Shown here piece after piece: positions 48,548 to 56,739 of a stretch of 64,000 nt of DNA. Both the position numbers and the translations under genes were made by a program. Each line of letters starts with the position of its first letter. Positions within the stretch are counted from its first letter, which is position 1. The stretch is from Ramlibacter sp. PS4R-6. GTDB taxonomy: Bacteria; Pseudomonadota; Gammaproteobacteria; Burkholderiales; Burkholderiaceae_C. The stretch covers positions 3,224,001 through 3,288,000 of the forward strand of contig NZ_JBBHKA010000001.1 in the NCBI RefSeq assembly GCF_037572775.1, given 5' to 3'. The notes beneath the pieces were generated by a model. It ran no database searches. It was not told the origin of the DNA and worked only from the letters and a program-made list of their open reading frames with translations.

Positions 48548-49828
48548 ATGGAAACCACCAACGCGCGGGCGCCGCTCGCCTTCGCCTCGTCGCGTGTCCA
48601 CTACGCGTGGGTCATGGTCGCGGTCACGTTCCTGTATTCGGTGTTCGCGACGTCCTCCCTCGGCGTGCCCGCCGTCCTGATCCTGCCGATGGCGAAGGAC
48701 CTGGGCTGGAGCATCGGCGAGATCTCGGCGCCGCAGGGGCTGCGCGTGGCGCTGTTCGGGCTGTGCGCGCCGCTCGCGGGCGGGCTCATGCTGCGCTATG
48801 GCGTGCGGCGCATGGTCGGTTTTTCCGGCGCGCTGCTGATGGTCGGCCTGGTCATGTCGATCACGATGACGCAGAAGTGGCAGCTGTGGCTGGGCATGGG
48901 CATCCTCCTCGGGCTCGCGCCCGGCATGACCGCGATGCAGCTCACCGCCGTCGTGCCCGCGCGCTGGTTCGTCGCACACCGCGGCCTCGCCATCGGCGTG
49001 CTCGGCGCTTCGGTGGCCACCGGCACCCTGATCTTCATGCCGCTCGCCGCGTGGGTGAGCGAGGTGTGGGGCTGGCGCGTGGCCTTGATGATCCCCGCCG
49101 TCGGCGCGTTCCTGTCGTGGGGGCTGTTCCTCTGGCTGGGACGAGAACGCCCGCAGCAGATCGGCCTGCAGCCGCTGGGCGCGACGGCGCCGGTGCCCGT
49201 GCCACCGCCGACCCACACGAACTTCGTCCGGCTGAGCATCAACGCACTGGCGATGGGCTCGAAGCGCTGGATGTTCTGGGTGCTGGTGTTCACCTTCGCG
49301 ATCTGCGGCGTCTCGAGTTTCGGCCTGACGCAGGCGCACCTCGTGCCTTTCTGCAGCGACATGGGCATCCCGCTGGGCGTATCGGCGTCGCTGCTGGCCG
49401 TCATCGGCGTGTTCGACATGCTGGGCACGATCGGCTCGGGCTGGCTGTGCGACCGCTACGACAACCGCTGGCTGCTCGCCATGTACTACGGCTTGCGCGG
49501 GGTCGCGCTGATCTGGCTGGTGTATGCGAACGTCTCGACGACGGGCCTGTTGATCTTCGCCGTGATCTACGGCCTGGACTTCATCGCGACGGTGCCGCCC
49601 ACGGTGCGCCTGAGCGTGCAGGCCTTCGGGCAGGAAATGGGACCGGCCGTGTTCTCGTGGATCTTCGCCGCGCACCATGTCTCGGCGGGGCTGATGCTCG
49701 TGGCGACCGGCATCAGCCGCGACATGATCGGCACCTACGCGCCTTCGTTCCTGGTCGCGGGGCTGCTGTGCCTGGTGGCGGCGGCGAGCTTCTCGGCCGT
49801 GCGCGCGCCGCGGCCGGCTACGGCATAG
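48548..49828 (+). CDS. MFS transporter
   Basis: 426 residues with 12 hydrophobic segments. Start ATG 48548 follows GGAGG. Seen are YAWVMVAVTFLYSVFATSSLG in helix 1, GGLMLRYGVRRMVGFSGALL in the loop 2-3 signature, RWFVAHRGLAIGVLGASVATG in the middle and GSGWLCDRYDNRWLL in the second-half repeat of the signature. It resembles bacterial carboxylate MFS carriers; the substrate is unknown. As the gene lies 60 bases after the GntR gene in the same direction, the regulator may control it too. The end overlaps the convergent gene by 11 bases. Confidence 0.88.
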   Translation: METTNARAPLAFASSRVHYAWVMVAVTFLYSVFATSSLGVPAVLILPMAKDLGWSIGEISAPQGLRVALFGLCAPLAGGLMLRYGVRRMVGFSGALLMVGLVMSITMTQKWQLWLGMGILLGLAPGMTAMQLTAVVPARWFVAHRGLAIGVLGASVATGTLIFMPLAAWVSEVWGWRVALMIPAVGAFLSWGLFLWLGRERPQQIGLQPLGATAPVPVPPPTHTNFVRLSINALAMGSKRWMFWVLVFTFAICGVSSFGLTQAHLVPFCSDMGIPLGVSASLLAVIGVFDMLGTIGSGWLCDRYDNRWLLAMYYGLRGVALIWLVYANVSTTGLLIFAVIYGLDFIATVPPTVRLSVQAFGQEMGPAVFSWIFAAHHVSAGLMLVATGISRDMIGTYAPSFLVAGLLCLVAAASFSAVRAPRPATA

Positions 49829-50435
49829 ACATCGCGAGGCGGTAGCGGCCGGTGACGGCGCCTTCGCGCGCGGCCAGCGGGCCGGCAGCGGCGAGCAAGG
49901 CGTCCGCGTCGTAGCCCACCAGCACCACCACCCAGTCCGCGACGCGGTCCTTGCCGCCGCGAATCTTCTGCTCGGTGGTCTGCGCGATCGCCGGGGCCTG
50001 CGCCTGCAGCAGGTGCGCGCCGCCTATGCCCTCTTTCATCGACAAGCCGGCGAGGAGCGCAGCTGCCCCTTCGCCGTCGCGCAGACGGATGGTCAGCGCA
50101 TGACCTGCCACCGCGCCACCTTCGCTGTGCACCACCCGGCACTGGCTGCGCACCATGTTGCGGTGGTGCGGCATGAGCTTGGTCGACCACGGGGTCGGCG
50201 AGTTCAGGTGCGCCAGGTACGCATCGGACGCCAGCACGCCGAAGTCGCGCACCTCGTACAGGATGAAGAAGCCCTCGCCGCCGTCCGCGTCGGCCCAGCG
50301 CGAGGCGCGCAGGAAGCCGGGCACCGCGAGGCGCTCCGGGAAATGCTCGTGCGTGTGCCAGTGCTGGAACTCGCCCTGCATGGCGGGCGCCATGTCCCAC
50401 CACATCGCCAGTGCACCGGTGCCCAGGAGTGCCAT
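49818..50435 (-). CDS. EthD/dimeric-barrel-like protein of the shikimate cluster
   Basis: 205 residues from ATG 50435, 2 bases after the upstream stop. I do not recognise a characterised family. Two weakly similar alpha/beta halves can be seen: HWHTHEHFPERLAVPGFLRA with the three His residues near 25-31, then LAHLNSPTPWSTKLMPHHRNM; and in the second half LTIRLRDGEGAAALLAGL and YRLAMSMP. This looks like dimeric alpha-beta barrel (EthD-like) proteins. It is the last gene of the minus-strand operon and overlaps the MFS gene by 11 bases. A role as an accessory isomerase or dehalogenase-like enzyme would be a guess. Confidence 0.6.
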   Translation of the reverse strand: MALLGTGALAMWWDMAPAMQGEFQHWHTHEHFPERLAVPGFLRASRWADADGGEGFFILYEVRDFGVLASDAYLAHLNSPTPWSTKLMPHHRNMVRSQCRVVHSEGGAVAGHALTIRLRDGEGAAALLAGLSMKEGIGGAHLLQAQAPAIAQTTEQKIRGGKDRVADWVVVLVGYDADALLAAAGPLAAREGAVTGRYRLAMSMP

Positions 50436-50437
50436 GG

Positions 50438-51343
50438 TCAGGCCGTGCGCAGCCGCAGCTGGTTGGGCAGCGGCACGGCGCGCCGCAGGATGTCTTCGGC
50501 CAGCCACAGGGCCGACTGGCGTGCGCGCTGCGCGACGAAGCCGAGCGGCATTTGCACGTAGTCGTCGTTGAACACCTCGAAGCTGTAGTCGCCCGCATAC
50601 CCCAACGCGTCCAGGCGCAGCACGAGTTCCGCCACCTTCGACGTGTGCACGCCTTCGCCCGGGAACACGCGGTAGGTGCGGGCCGTGGCCATGCGTTCCT
50701 CGAACGTGGGCGTCTCGTGCCACATGAAGTCCGACAGCTGCACGAGGAAGATGCGCGCCGGGTCCAGGTCGGAGAGGGCGTCCAGCGGCGTCTTCGCCGC
50801 GAGGATGTGGAAGGAGTCGATGCACACGCCCAGGTTCGGGCAGTCCGCGCGCGAGACCACGTCCCACGCCGTCGTGTACTCGTTGATCGTGCGGCCCCAC
50901 GACAGGCCTTCGTAGGCGATGCGGATGCCCAGCGGCACCGCCAGCATCGCGAGCTTGCGCAGGTCGCGCGCGATCGCGTCGCGGTCCTGCGTCGCATGCG
51001 CCGACGTGCTCGAACAGGCGAGCAGCACCTTGCAGCCCAGCGCCGCGCACATCTCGAGCATGGCTTTGGCGATGTCCACCTTGTACTCGTGCAGGTGGCC
51101 CGACAGGCCTTCGAAGTCGCGCAGCACCTGGAAGCCCGTGCCGCGCAGGCCGCTGGCCTGCACCGCGCGCACGGCGCCCTTCCAGCCCTCGGGATGGCCC
51201 GCGAGGTCGTTGGCCTTGAGCATCACTTGCGAGAAGCCTGCTTCACGGATCGCGTCGAGCTTCGCCTCCAGCGGCCCGGCCAGCGTGATGGTGTCCATCC
51301 CGAAGTCGCGGATGGAGCGGTCGAGGCTGCCGGTGCTTCTCAT
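50438..51343 (-). CDS. Sugar-phosphate isomerase-like TIM barrel, 3-dehydroshikimate dehydratase candidate
   Basis: 301 residues. The TIM-barrel metal ligands can be placed at Glu145 (IAYEGLSWG), Asp176 (CIDSFHIL), Gln202 (LVQLSDFM) and Glu256 (FEVFND). This Glu-Asp-Gln-Glu set is that of QuiC1/AsbF-type dehydroshikimate dehydratases, which make protocatechuate from 3-dehydroshikimate. Shikimate dehydrogenase, an HPPD-like protein and a TRAP system are in the same operon, which supports the call. The ATG overlaps the stop of the HPPD-like gene by 4 bases. In QuiC1 the two domains are one protein with the barrel first; here they are separate and the order is swapped. The activity itself is not proven. 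Confidence 0.78.
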   Translation of the reverse strand: MRSTGSLDRSIRDFGMDTITLAGPLEAKLDAIREAGFSQVMLKANDLAGHPEGWKGAVRAVQASGLRGTGFQVLRDFEGLSGHLHEYKVDIAKAMLEMCAALGCKVLLACSSTSAHATQDRDAIARDLRKLAMLAVPLGIRIAYEGLSWGRTINEYTTAWDVVSRADCPNLGVCIDSFHILAAKTPLDALSDLDPARIFLVQLSDFMWHETPTFEERMATARTYRVFPGEGVHTSKVAELVLRLDALGYAGDYSFEVFNDDYVQMPLGFVAQRARQSALWLAEDILRRAVPLPNQLRLRTA

Positions 51344-52239
51344 CGCTTGCTGTGCACCAGCTCGAAGACGACGCTGCCCAGGTAGGTCTTGGTCAGCGCA
51401 CCGCGCTGGCCGGTGTGGGCGGCGCCCGATTCCACGAACTCGATGCCCTTGGCGCGCAGCTGCTGCGCCGCCGCCATCACGTCGTCCACGCCCAGGCCGA
51501 TGCGCTGGAAGTACTCGCGCGCATCGACGAAGTCCGACGGCGGCTCCACCAGCTGCAGCATGAACGCGTTGTGCGCATCGACGCCCGGGAACTGCATCAG
51601 GTGCCCGGCCGGCATGATGCCGAAGCGCTGCTCGTCGGGGATGGCCTGCGCGCCGAACAGCTCGCTGTAAAACTCGATCCAGTCGGCCGAGCGGCCCAGC
51701 CCGATGTACTGCACGATGCCGAAGAAGTGGATGCCGGCGACTGCGGGCGGGTTGCGGTCGACGGACGGGATGGTCACGAAGTCGACGTCGTAGATCGAGA
51801 AGTCGCGCCAGCGGTCGACGAAGTAGATGCGGCTGCGGCCCACGCCATGCACGGCGGGGATGTTCAGCTCCATCACCTCCGGGTGCGTCTGCACCTCCCA
51901 CGCGCCACGCGCGATGACGTGGCGATAGGCCGCGCGCGCATCGCGCACGCGCAAGGCGATGGCCGCGAGTTCCGGCTCGTCGGGCAGGCCTACCTCGCCC
52001 TCGCCGTCCGGCGGGTGCGCGTTGACCACGACGTTCAGGCCGCCCTGCCGGTACAGCAGCACCTCGCGCGAGCGGTGCCGCGCGACGGGCCGGAAGCCCA
52101 TCATCTCCAGCACGTGGCCCAGCGCCTGCGGCTTGGCCGTGGCGTATTCGATGAACTCGATGCCGTCCAGGCCCAGCGGGTTGGCTTCGTCGGCGTGCCA
52201 GGCCTGCAAAGGTTCGCGCGTCGTTGCGGCTTCGCTCAT
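51340..52239 (-). CDS. HPPD-like protein with two VOC modules
   Basis: 299 residues, similar to 4-hydroxyphenylpyruvate dioxygenase (HPPD) and to the C-terminal half of QuiC1-type enzymes. N-terminal module about 20-150, C-terminal module about 165-297. One metal His is in VAGIHFFGIVQYI and the Glu in SVVFELVHSK. Where HPPD has the second His, GVQHIAL-like, this protein has QRIGLGVDDV, so a ligand seems to be lost (my alignment by eye). Direct tyrosine degradation is therefore doubtful. It lies between the shikimate dehydrogenase (1 base away) and the dehydratase-like barrel gene. Confidence 0.78.
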   Translation of the reverse strand: MSEAATTREPLQAWHADEANPLGLDGIEFIEYATAKPQALGHVLEMMGFRPVARHRSREVLLYRQGGLNVVVNAHPPDGEGEVGLPDEPELAAIALRVRDARAAYRHVIARGAWEVQTHPEVMELNIPAVHGVGRSRIYFVDRWRDFSIYDVDFVTIPSVDRNPPAVAGIHFFGIVQYIGLGRSADWIEFYSELFGAQAIPDEQRFGIMPAGHLMQFPGVDAHNAFMLQLVEPPSDFVDAREYFQRIGLGVDDVMAAAQQLRAKGIEFVESGAAHTGQRGALTKTYLGSVVFELVHSKR

Positions 52240-52240
52240 G

Positions 52241-53077
52241 TCAGTACTCCAGGCGGGCCGTGGCCCGCAGCGCCTCGGGCGTGGCCGCCGGCAGCCCGAA
52301 GAACTCGAGGTAGGCAGGGATCATCTCGAAGAGCATGTCGGTGCCGACCTGCACGCGGCAGCCCTTGTCCTGCGCCGCGCGCAGGAAGGCGGTGAGCTCG
52401 TCCTTCATCACGACCTCGCCGACGAAGGTGCCGGGTGCCAGGCGCGACACGTCCACCGGCAGCGGGTCGCCGTCGTACATGCCCAGCGGCGTGGCGTTGA
52501 CGACCAGGCCGAAGCCCGACGGGTCGTTGCCGCCGGCCGCGACCTCGACCTTCGGGTAGTTCTCGCGCAAGCGCGCCGCCAGCGCTTCGGCCGCGCCCGC
52601 GTTGACGTCGAACAGCACCAGCGAGCCGGCGCCCGCGCCGGCAAGAGCGGCTGCGATGGCGGAGCCGACGCCGCCGCAACCGACCACCAGCGCGCGCGCC
52701 CCCCGCACTTCGAAGCCCTTGCGCCGGACGCCGCGCACGAAGCCTTCGCCGTCGAACTGGTCGCCGACGAGGCGGCCGTCATCCGCGCGCTTGACCGCGT
52801 TGCACGCGCCCGCGACCTTCACCGCCGGCGTCACGTCATCCAGCAGCTGCAGCACGCTGACCTTGTGCGGCATGGTGATGAGCGCGCCGCGCACGTTCTC
52901 CAGCCGGAAGACCTGCGGCAGCACGCCCGCGAAGTCTTCCGCCTTGCAGGCCATCGGCACCACCAGCGCGTTGATCCCTTCCCGCTCGAACCACGGGTTG
53001 TAGATCATCGGCGACTTGAAGGTGTGGGTCGGGTAACCCAGGTGCGCGATGACTTCGGTGCGGCCGTCGATGCGCAT
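52241..53077 (-). CDS. Shikimate/quinate dehydrogenase-like protein
   Basis: 278 residues. N-terminal shikimate-binding domain with the catalytic Lys in ITMPHKVSVLQLLD and the strand GAALITMPHK-like; NAD(P)-binding domain with VVGCGGVGSAIAAALAG and FDVNAG. The usual NTD-x-x-G of biosynthetic AroE is replaced by GDQFDGEGFV. This variant is found in the catabolic or secondary group, so the enzyme probably oxidises shikimate or quinate to the dehydro compound. Second of the metabolic genes in the operon; the HPPD-like gene starts 1 base after the stop. Confidence 0.86.
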   Translation of the reverse strand: MRIDGRTEVIAHLGYPTHTFKSPMIYNPWFEREGINALVVPMACKAEDFAGVLPQVFRLENVRGALITMPHKVSVLQLLDDVTPAVKVAGACNAVKRADDGRLVGDQFDGEGFVRGVRRKGFEVRGARALVVGCGGVGSAIAAALAGAGAGSLVLFDVNAGAAEALAARLRENYPKVEVAAGGNDPSGFGLVVNATPLGMYDGDPLPVDVSRLAPGTFVGEVVMKDELTAFLRAAQDKGCRVQVGTDMLFEMIPAYLEFFGLPAATPEALRATARLEY

Positions 53078-53089
53078 CCGCCCTTCCTT

Positions 53090-54088
53090 CTATTTCCGGG
53101 CCTTGTCGACCTCGGCCTGCACCGCCTTGACGGTGGCTTCGCCGACGCCGGCGGTGTGCTTGGCGATCACGGGCTTCATCTTCTCGCGCAGCTTGGCGAC
53201 CTCGGCCGGCGCCAGCTCGGTCACCTGCATGCCGTTCTTCTTCAGCTCGTCGAGGATGCTGGCGGCCGCCGTGCGCGACTGCTCGCGCTGGTACTTCGCC
53301 GATTCGATCGCCGCATCGGCGATGACCTTCTTCTCGTCGGCGGCCAGCGTGTCCCAGAACTTCTTGCTGATCACCACCGACTGCGGGTTGTACTGGTGGT
53401 TGGTGAGCGTCATGAACTTCTGCACCTCGAACAGCTTGGCGCCGCGGATGGTGGCCACCGGGTTCTCCTGGCCGTCCACCGCCTTCTGCTCCAGCGCCGC
53501 GTACAGCTCGGGGAAAGGCAGCGGCGTGGGGTTGGCGTCCAGCGCCTTCACCCAGTCGACGTTGATCGGGTTCGGGATGACACGCAGCTTCAGGCCTGCG
53601 ATGTCTTCCACCTTGGCGATGGGGCGCTTGCTGTTGGTCAGCTGGCGGAAGCCGAGCTCGTAATACGCCAGGCCGACGAGGCCCTTGTCTTCGAGCTTCT
53701 TGTGCAGGCCCTGGCCGAACGGCCCGTCGACCACCGCGTCGGCTTCCTTGGGGCTGCCGAAGAGGAAGGGGAAGTCGTACACCTCGAAGTCCTTGACGAT
53801 GCTGGCGAAGATGCCCGAGTTCATCGAGGCCATCTCCAGCGTGCCGCCCTGCAGCGCCGACACGTTGGCCTGGTCGCTGCCGAGCGCGCCGGCGGGGTAG
53901 ACGTTCACCTTGAGCTTGCCGCCGGAGTTCTTCTCCACGATCTCGGCGAACTTGTCCATGCCCATCACGATGGGGTGGCCCTTGGCGTTCTGGTTGGCGA
54001 ACTTGATCGTCTTGGTCTGCGCCTGCGCGACGCCGAAAGCCGCGACCAGCGCGAGTGCGAGGCAGGACTTGAAGAACGTGCGTTTCAT
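53090..54088 (-). CDS. dctP: TRAP transporter substrate-binding protein (DctP)
   Basis: 332 residues. ATG 54088 follows GGAGAC; a GTG at 54100 would add four residues. Signal peptide about 1-23 (LVAAFGVAQA). Family marks are TIKFANQNAKGHPIVMGM, NVYPAGALGSDQANVSAL, the Arg-centred ligand region LGLRVIPNP and the last helix. It binds an organic acid in the periplasm. The other two TRAP subunits (DctM, DctQ) lie directly upstream in the same operon, so this is a complete transporter, probably for shikimate or quinate from context. Confidence 0.92.
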   Translation of the reverse strand: MKRTFFKSCLALALVAAFGVAQAQTKTIKFANQNAKGHPIVMGMDKFAEIVEKNSGGKLKVNVYPAGALGSDQANVSALQGGTLEMASMNSGIFASIVKDFEVYDFPFLFGSPKEADAVVDGPFGQGLHKKLEDKGLVGLAYYELGFRQLTNSKRPIAKVEDIAGLKLRVIPNPINVDWVKALDANPTPLPFPELYAALEQKAVDGQENPVATIRGAKLFEVQKFMTLTNHQYNPQSVVISKKFWDTLAADEKKVIADAAIESAKYQREQSRTAAASILDELKKNGMQVTELAPAEVAKLREKMKPVIAKHTAGVGEATVKAVQAEVDKARK

Positions 54089-54107
54089 GCTTGTCTCCAC
54101 GGAAGGA

Positions 54108-55385
54108 TCAGTAGAACCAGCGCGCCGGCACGGTGACGAGCTGCGGGAAGAAGACCATGAGGAACATCACGGCGAACTGCGCCACCATGAAGGGCCAGAC
54201 GCCCTTGGTGACTTCGTCCATGCTCACCTTGCCCACGCCGGCGACCGTGCTCAGCACGGTCCCCACGGGGGGCGTGATCAGGCCGATGGCGTTGTTGATG
54301 ATGAACAGGACGCCGAAGTAGACGGGGTCGATCCCCGCCGCCTTCACCAGCGGCATGAACACCGGCGTCAGGATCAGGATGGTGGGCGTCATGTCCATCG
54401 CGGTGCCCACCAGCATGGTCACCACCATGATCATGAACATCAGCAGGACGGGCTTGTCCAGCAGGGGTTGCAGCAGCGAAACCAGCTCGGCGGGCAGGTT
54501 CGCCACCGTGATCATCCACGCCGACACCATGGCGGCCGCCACGAGGAACATGATCACGGCGGTGGTCTGCGCGGCCGCGAGGAACAGGCCGTACAGCTGG
54601 CCCCACTTCAGCTCGCGGTAGATCACCGTCGACACGAAGAGCGCATACACGGCGGCGACCACCGCGGCTTCGGTCGGCGTGAACACGCCGAATTTCAGCC
54701 CCACGACGACGATGACCGGCAGCACCAGCGCGAAGGTGGCGTCGCGGAACGCGACGACCACTTCCTCGCGCGATGCACGGGGCGCGGGCTGGATCTTCTC
54801 CTTGCGCACCAGCCACCACCAGGTGATCCACAGCGCGGCGCCGAGCATCAGGCCGGGAACGATGCCGGCCATGAACAGCTTGGAGATGGACACGTTGGCC
54901 GCGACGCCGAAGACGACGAAGCCGATGGAAGGCGGGATGATCGGCGCGATGATGCTGGCCGCGGAAAGCAGGCCCGCGGACCGGGCCGTGTCGTAGCCCG
55001 CGCGGTTCATCATCGGCAGCAGCAGCGCAGCCAGCGCCGCCGCGTCGGCCACCGCCGAACCCGACAGCGCCGCCATGATGATCGCGGCCATGATGCCGAC
55101 ATACCCGAGGCCGCCGCGCACATGGCCCACGAGGCTCATCGCGAAGGTGACGATGCGGCGCGACAGGCCACCGGCATTCATGATCTCGCCGGCCAGCATG
55201 AAGAAAGGCACGGCCAGCAGCGGGAAGCTGTTGGCGCCTTCCAGCGTGTTCTGCGCGAGGATCTGCGGGTCGAACATGTTCATGTGCCACATCAGCGCCG
55301 CGCCGCACACCAGCAGCGAAAACGCGATGGGCACGCCCAGCGCCATGGCGCCGAGCAGCGCGCCGAGGAAGATCGTGATGGTCAT
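54108..55385 (-). CDS. dctM: TRAP transporter large permease (DctM)
   Basis: 425 residues with about 12 hydrophobic segments. Family marks: AVPFFMLAGEIMNAGGLSRR, GSAVADAAALAALLLPMMNR, GFVVFGVAANVSI and NNAIGLITPPVGTVLS near the end. DctM is the sodium-coupled membrane subunit. The ATG overlaps the dctQ stop by 4 bases, and dctP follows 19 bases downstream. Confidence 0.95.
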   Translation of the reverse strand: MTITIFLGALLGAMALGVPIAFSLLVCGAALMWHMNMFDPQILAQNTLEGANSFPLLAVPFFMLAGEIMNAGGLSRRIVTFAMSLVGHVRGGLGYVGIMAAIIMAALSGSAVADAAALAALLLPMMNRAGYDTARSAGLLSAASIIAPIIPPSIGFVVFGVAANVSISKLFMAGIVPGLMLGAALWITWWWLVRKEKIQPAPRASREEVVVAFRDATFALVLPVIVVVGLKFGVFTPTEAAVVAAVYALFVSTVIYRELKWGQLYGLFLAAAQTTAVIMFLVAAAMVSAWMITVANLPAELVSLLQPLLDKPVLLMFMIMVVTMLVGTAMDMTPTILILTPVFMPLVKAAGIDPVYFGVLFIINNAIGLITPPVGTVLSTVAGVGKVSMDEVTKGVWPFMVAQFAVMFLMVFFPQLVTVPARWFY

Positions 55386-55912
55386 GCGCGCTCCCCGGTG
55401 GGCAGGTCGTCGGACTCGGCGACCGTGACGAGGTCCTCGTCCTTCACCTGGCCGGTGGCGAGCTTGTAGAGCTCATGCAGCAGCAACAGGCCGGCCAGCA
55501 CCGAGAAGAAGACGCCGCTGGCGTAGAACCAGGCCATGGACGCTTCCATCACGGCGCTGGTGGACGAATAGTTGATCACCGCCTGCTGCCAGGCGCCCTT
55601 GGCCATCAGGACGCAGATGGCGAGCATGAGCACGTGCGAGGCGACGTAGCAGGCCTTCTTGCCCGCGCGCGGCAGGCGGGCGATCAGCGTGTCGGTGCCC
55701 AGGTGGGCGTGCGACCGGATGGCGACCACCGCCCCGAGGAAGGTCATCCAGACGAACAGCCAGCGCGAGAGCTCTTCGGAAACGGTGATGCCCGAGTTGA
55801 AGCCGTAGCGCAGCACGACGTTGCCGAACACCATCAGCACCATCAGCACGAGGCACACGACCATCAGGAAATTGAAGATCCGGCAGAGGCCGTCGATCGC
55901 CTTGTCGAGCAT
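55382..55912 (-). CDS. dctQ: TRAP transporter small permease (DctQ)
   Basis: 176 residues with four hydrophobic segments (about 10-30, 45-65, 85-105 and 125-150), the DctQ pattern. Visible strings are ELSRWLFVWMTFLGAVVAIR and ACYVASHVLMLAICVLMAKG. It helps assemble the TRAP permease. First gene of the catabolic run after the TetR gene, with a 91-base space before it that should hold the promoter and operator. No clear box or palindrome was recognised there. Confidence 0.92.
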   Translation of the reverse strand: MLDKAIDGLCRIFNFLMVVCLVLMVLMVFGNVVLRYGFNSGITVSEELSRWLFVWMTFLGAVVAIRSHAHLGTDTLIARLPRAGKKACYVASHVLMLAICVLMAKGAWQQAVINYSSTSAVMEASMAWFYASGVFFSVLAGLLLLHELYKLATGQVKDEDLVTVAESDDLPTGERA

Positions 55913-56003
55913 GTTTGTCTCCTGTCGGCCAATTTTGTACGGACTGGTTAGTTTTAAATTCGAGGGTTACTACCTATCCGCCCCCCGCGCGGCCGCATAA
56001 CTG

Positions 56004-56693
56004 TTATTTCCGAACGAAGCGCGCGATCAGCTCGACCACGTTGGCCCGTCGCTGCGCGACGTACGCCGGAGACTTCATGTCCACCTTGAAGATGCGCCCG
56101 AAGGTGTGCCGGTTGGACACGTTGAAGAACGACAGCGCCGAGATCGAGGCGTGGATGTCGACCGGGTCCAGGCCCTTGCGGAAGATGCCCGCCTTGACGC
56201 CGCGATCGTAGAGGCGGCGGATGGCCGAGATGGCGGGGACGTTCAATTCCTGGATGCGGCGGCTTTGCGCCAGGTACTCGCCCCGGTTGATGTTCTCGGC
56301 CATCACGAGGCGGATGTAGCTCTCGTGGTGCAGGTGGTGGTCGAAGGTGAACGCCACCAGCCTGCGCAGCGCCTCCTCCGGTTCCAGGTCGTCCAGGTGC
56401 AGCTCGGCCTCGACCTCGCGCGTGCGGCGGTACGCCTCCTCCAGTACCGCGAGGTACAGGCCTTCCTTGCCGCCGAAGTAGTAGTAGATCATCCGCTTGC
56501 TGGTCTTCGTCAGCTCGGCGATCTCGTCGATGCGCGCCCCGGCCAGGCCCTTCTCGCCGAACTCCTGTTCGGCCACCTCCAGGATGTTGGCCTGCGTGCG
56601 TTCCGGGTCGTTGGTACGCTGCGGCGCGCTGCGCTTGGCCGCGCGCGCGGGCGCCGTCTTGCGCAGCGCCTTCAGACGTACTGGTTCGTTCAT
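56004..56693 (-). CDS. TetR family regulator
   Basis: 229 residues. A basic, Ala-rich N-terminal tail (about 1-28) precedes the helix-turn-helix (about 35-80: ILEVAEQEFGEKGLAGARID and LTKTSKRMIYYYFGGKEGLY). The ligand-binding helices are typical of the family (TetR_C). Members usually repress and are released by a small molecule. It is directly upstream of the TRAP operon in the same direction and probably controls it. The space 55913-56003 is the likely site of action. Confidence 0.9.
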   Translation of the reverse strand: MNEPVRLKALRKTAPARAAKRSAPQRTNDPERTQANILEVAEQEFGEKGLAGARIDEIAELTKTSKRMIYYYFGGKEGLYLAVLEEAYRRTREVEAELHLDDLEPEEALRRLVAFTFDHHLHHESYIRLVMAENINRGEYLAQSRRIQELNVPAISAIRRLYDRGVKAGIFRKGLDPVDIHASISALSFFNVSNRHTFGRIFKVDMKSPAYVAQRRANVVELIARFVRK

Positions 56694-56739
56694 TTGCGCG
56701 AGTATAGGACCGGCCGGCCCCTGCGCGAACCCCCCGGGG

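Noticed and set aside
50438..52239. Sequencing frameshift splitting one quiC fusion gene
   Set aside because: Both genes have own starts and stops with ATGA overlap, and the domain order is opposite to that of the fusion.
55913..56003. A TetR operator palindrome before dctQ
   Set aside because: The AT-richer space was read on both strands; only arms of three or four bases were found, so no site is called.
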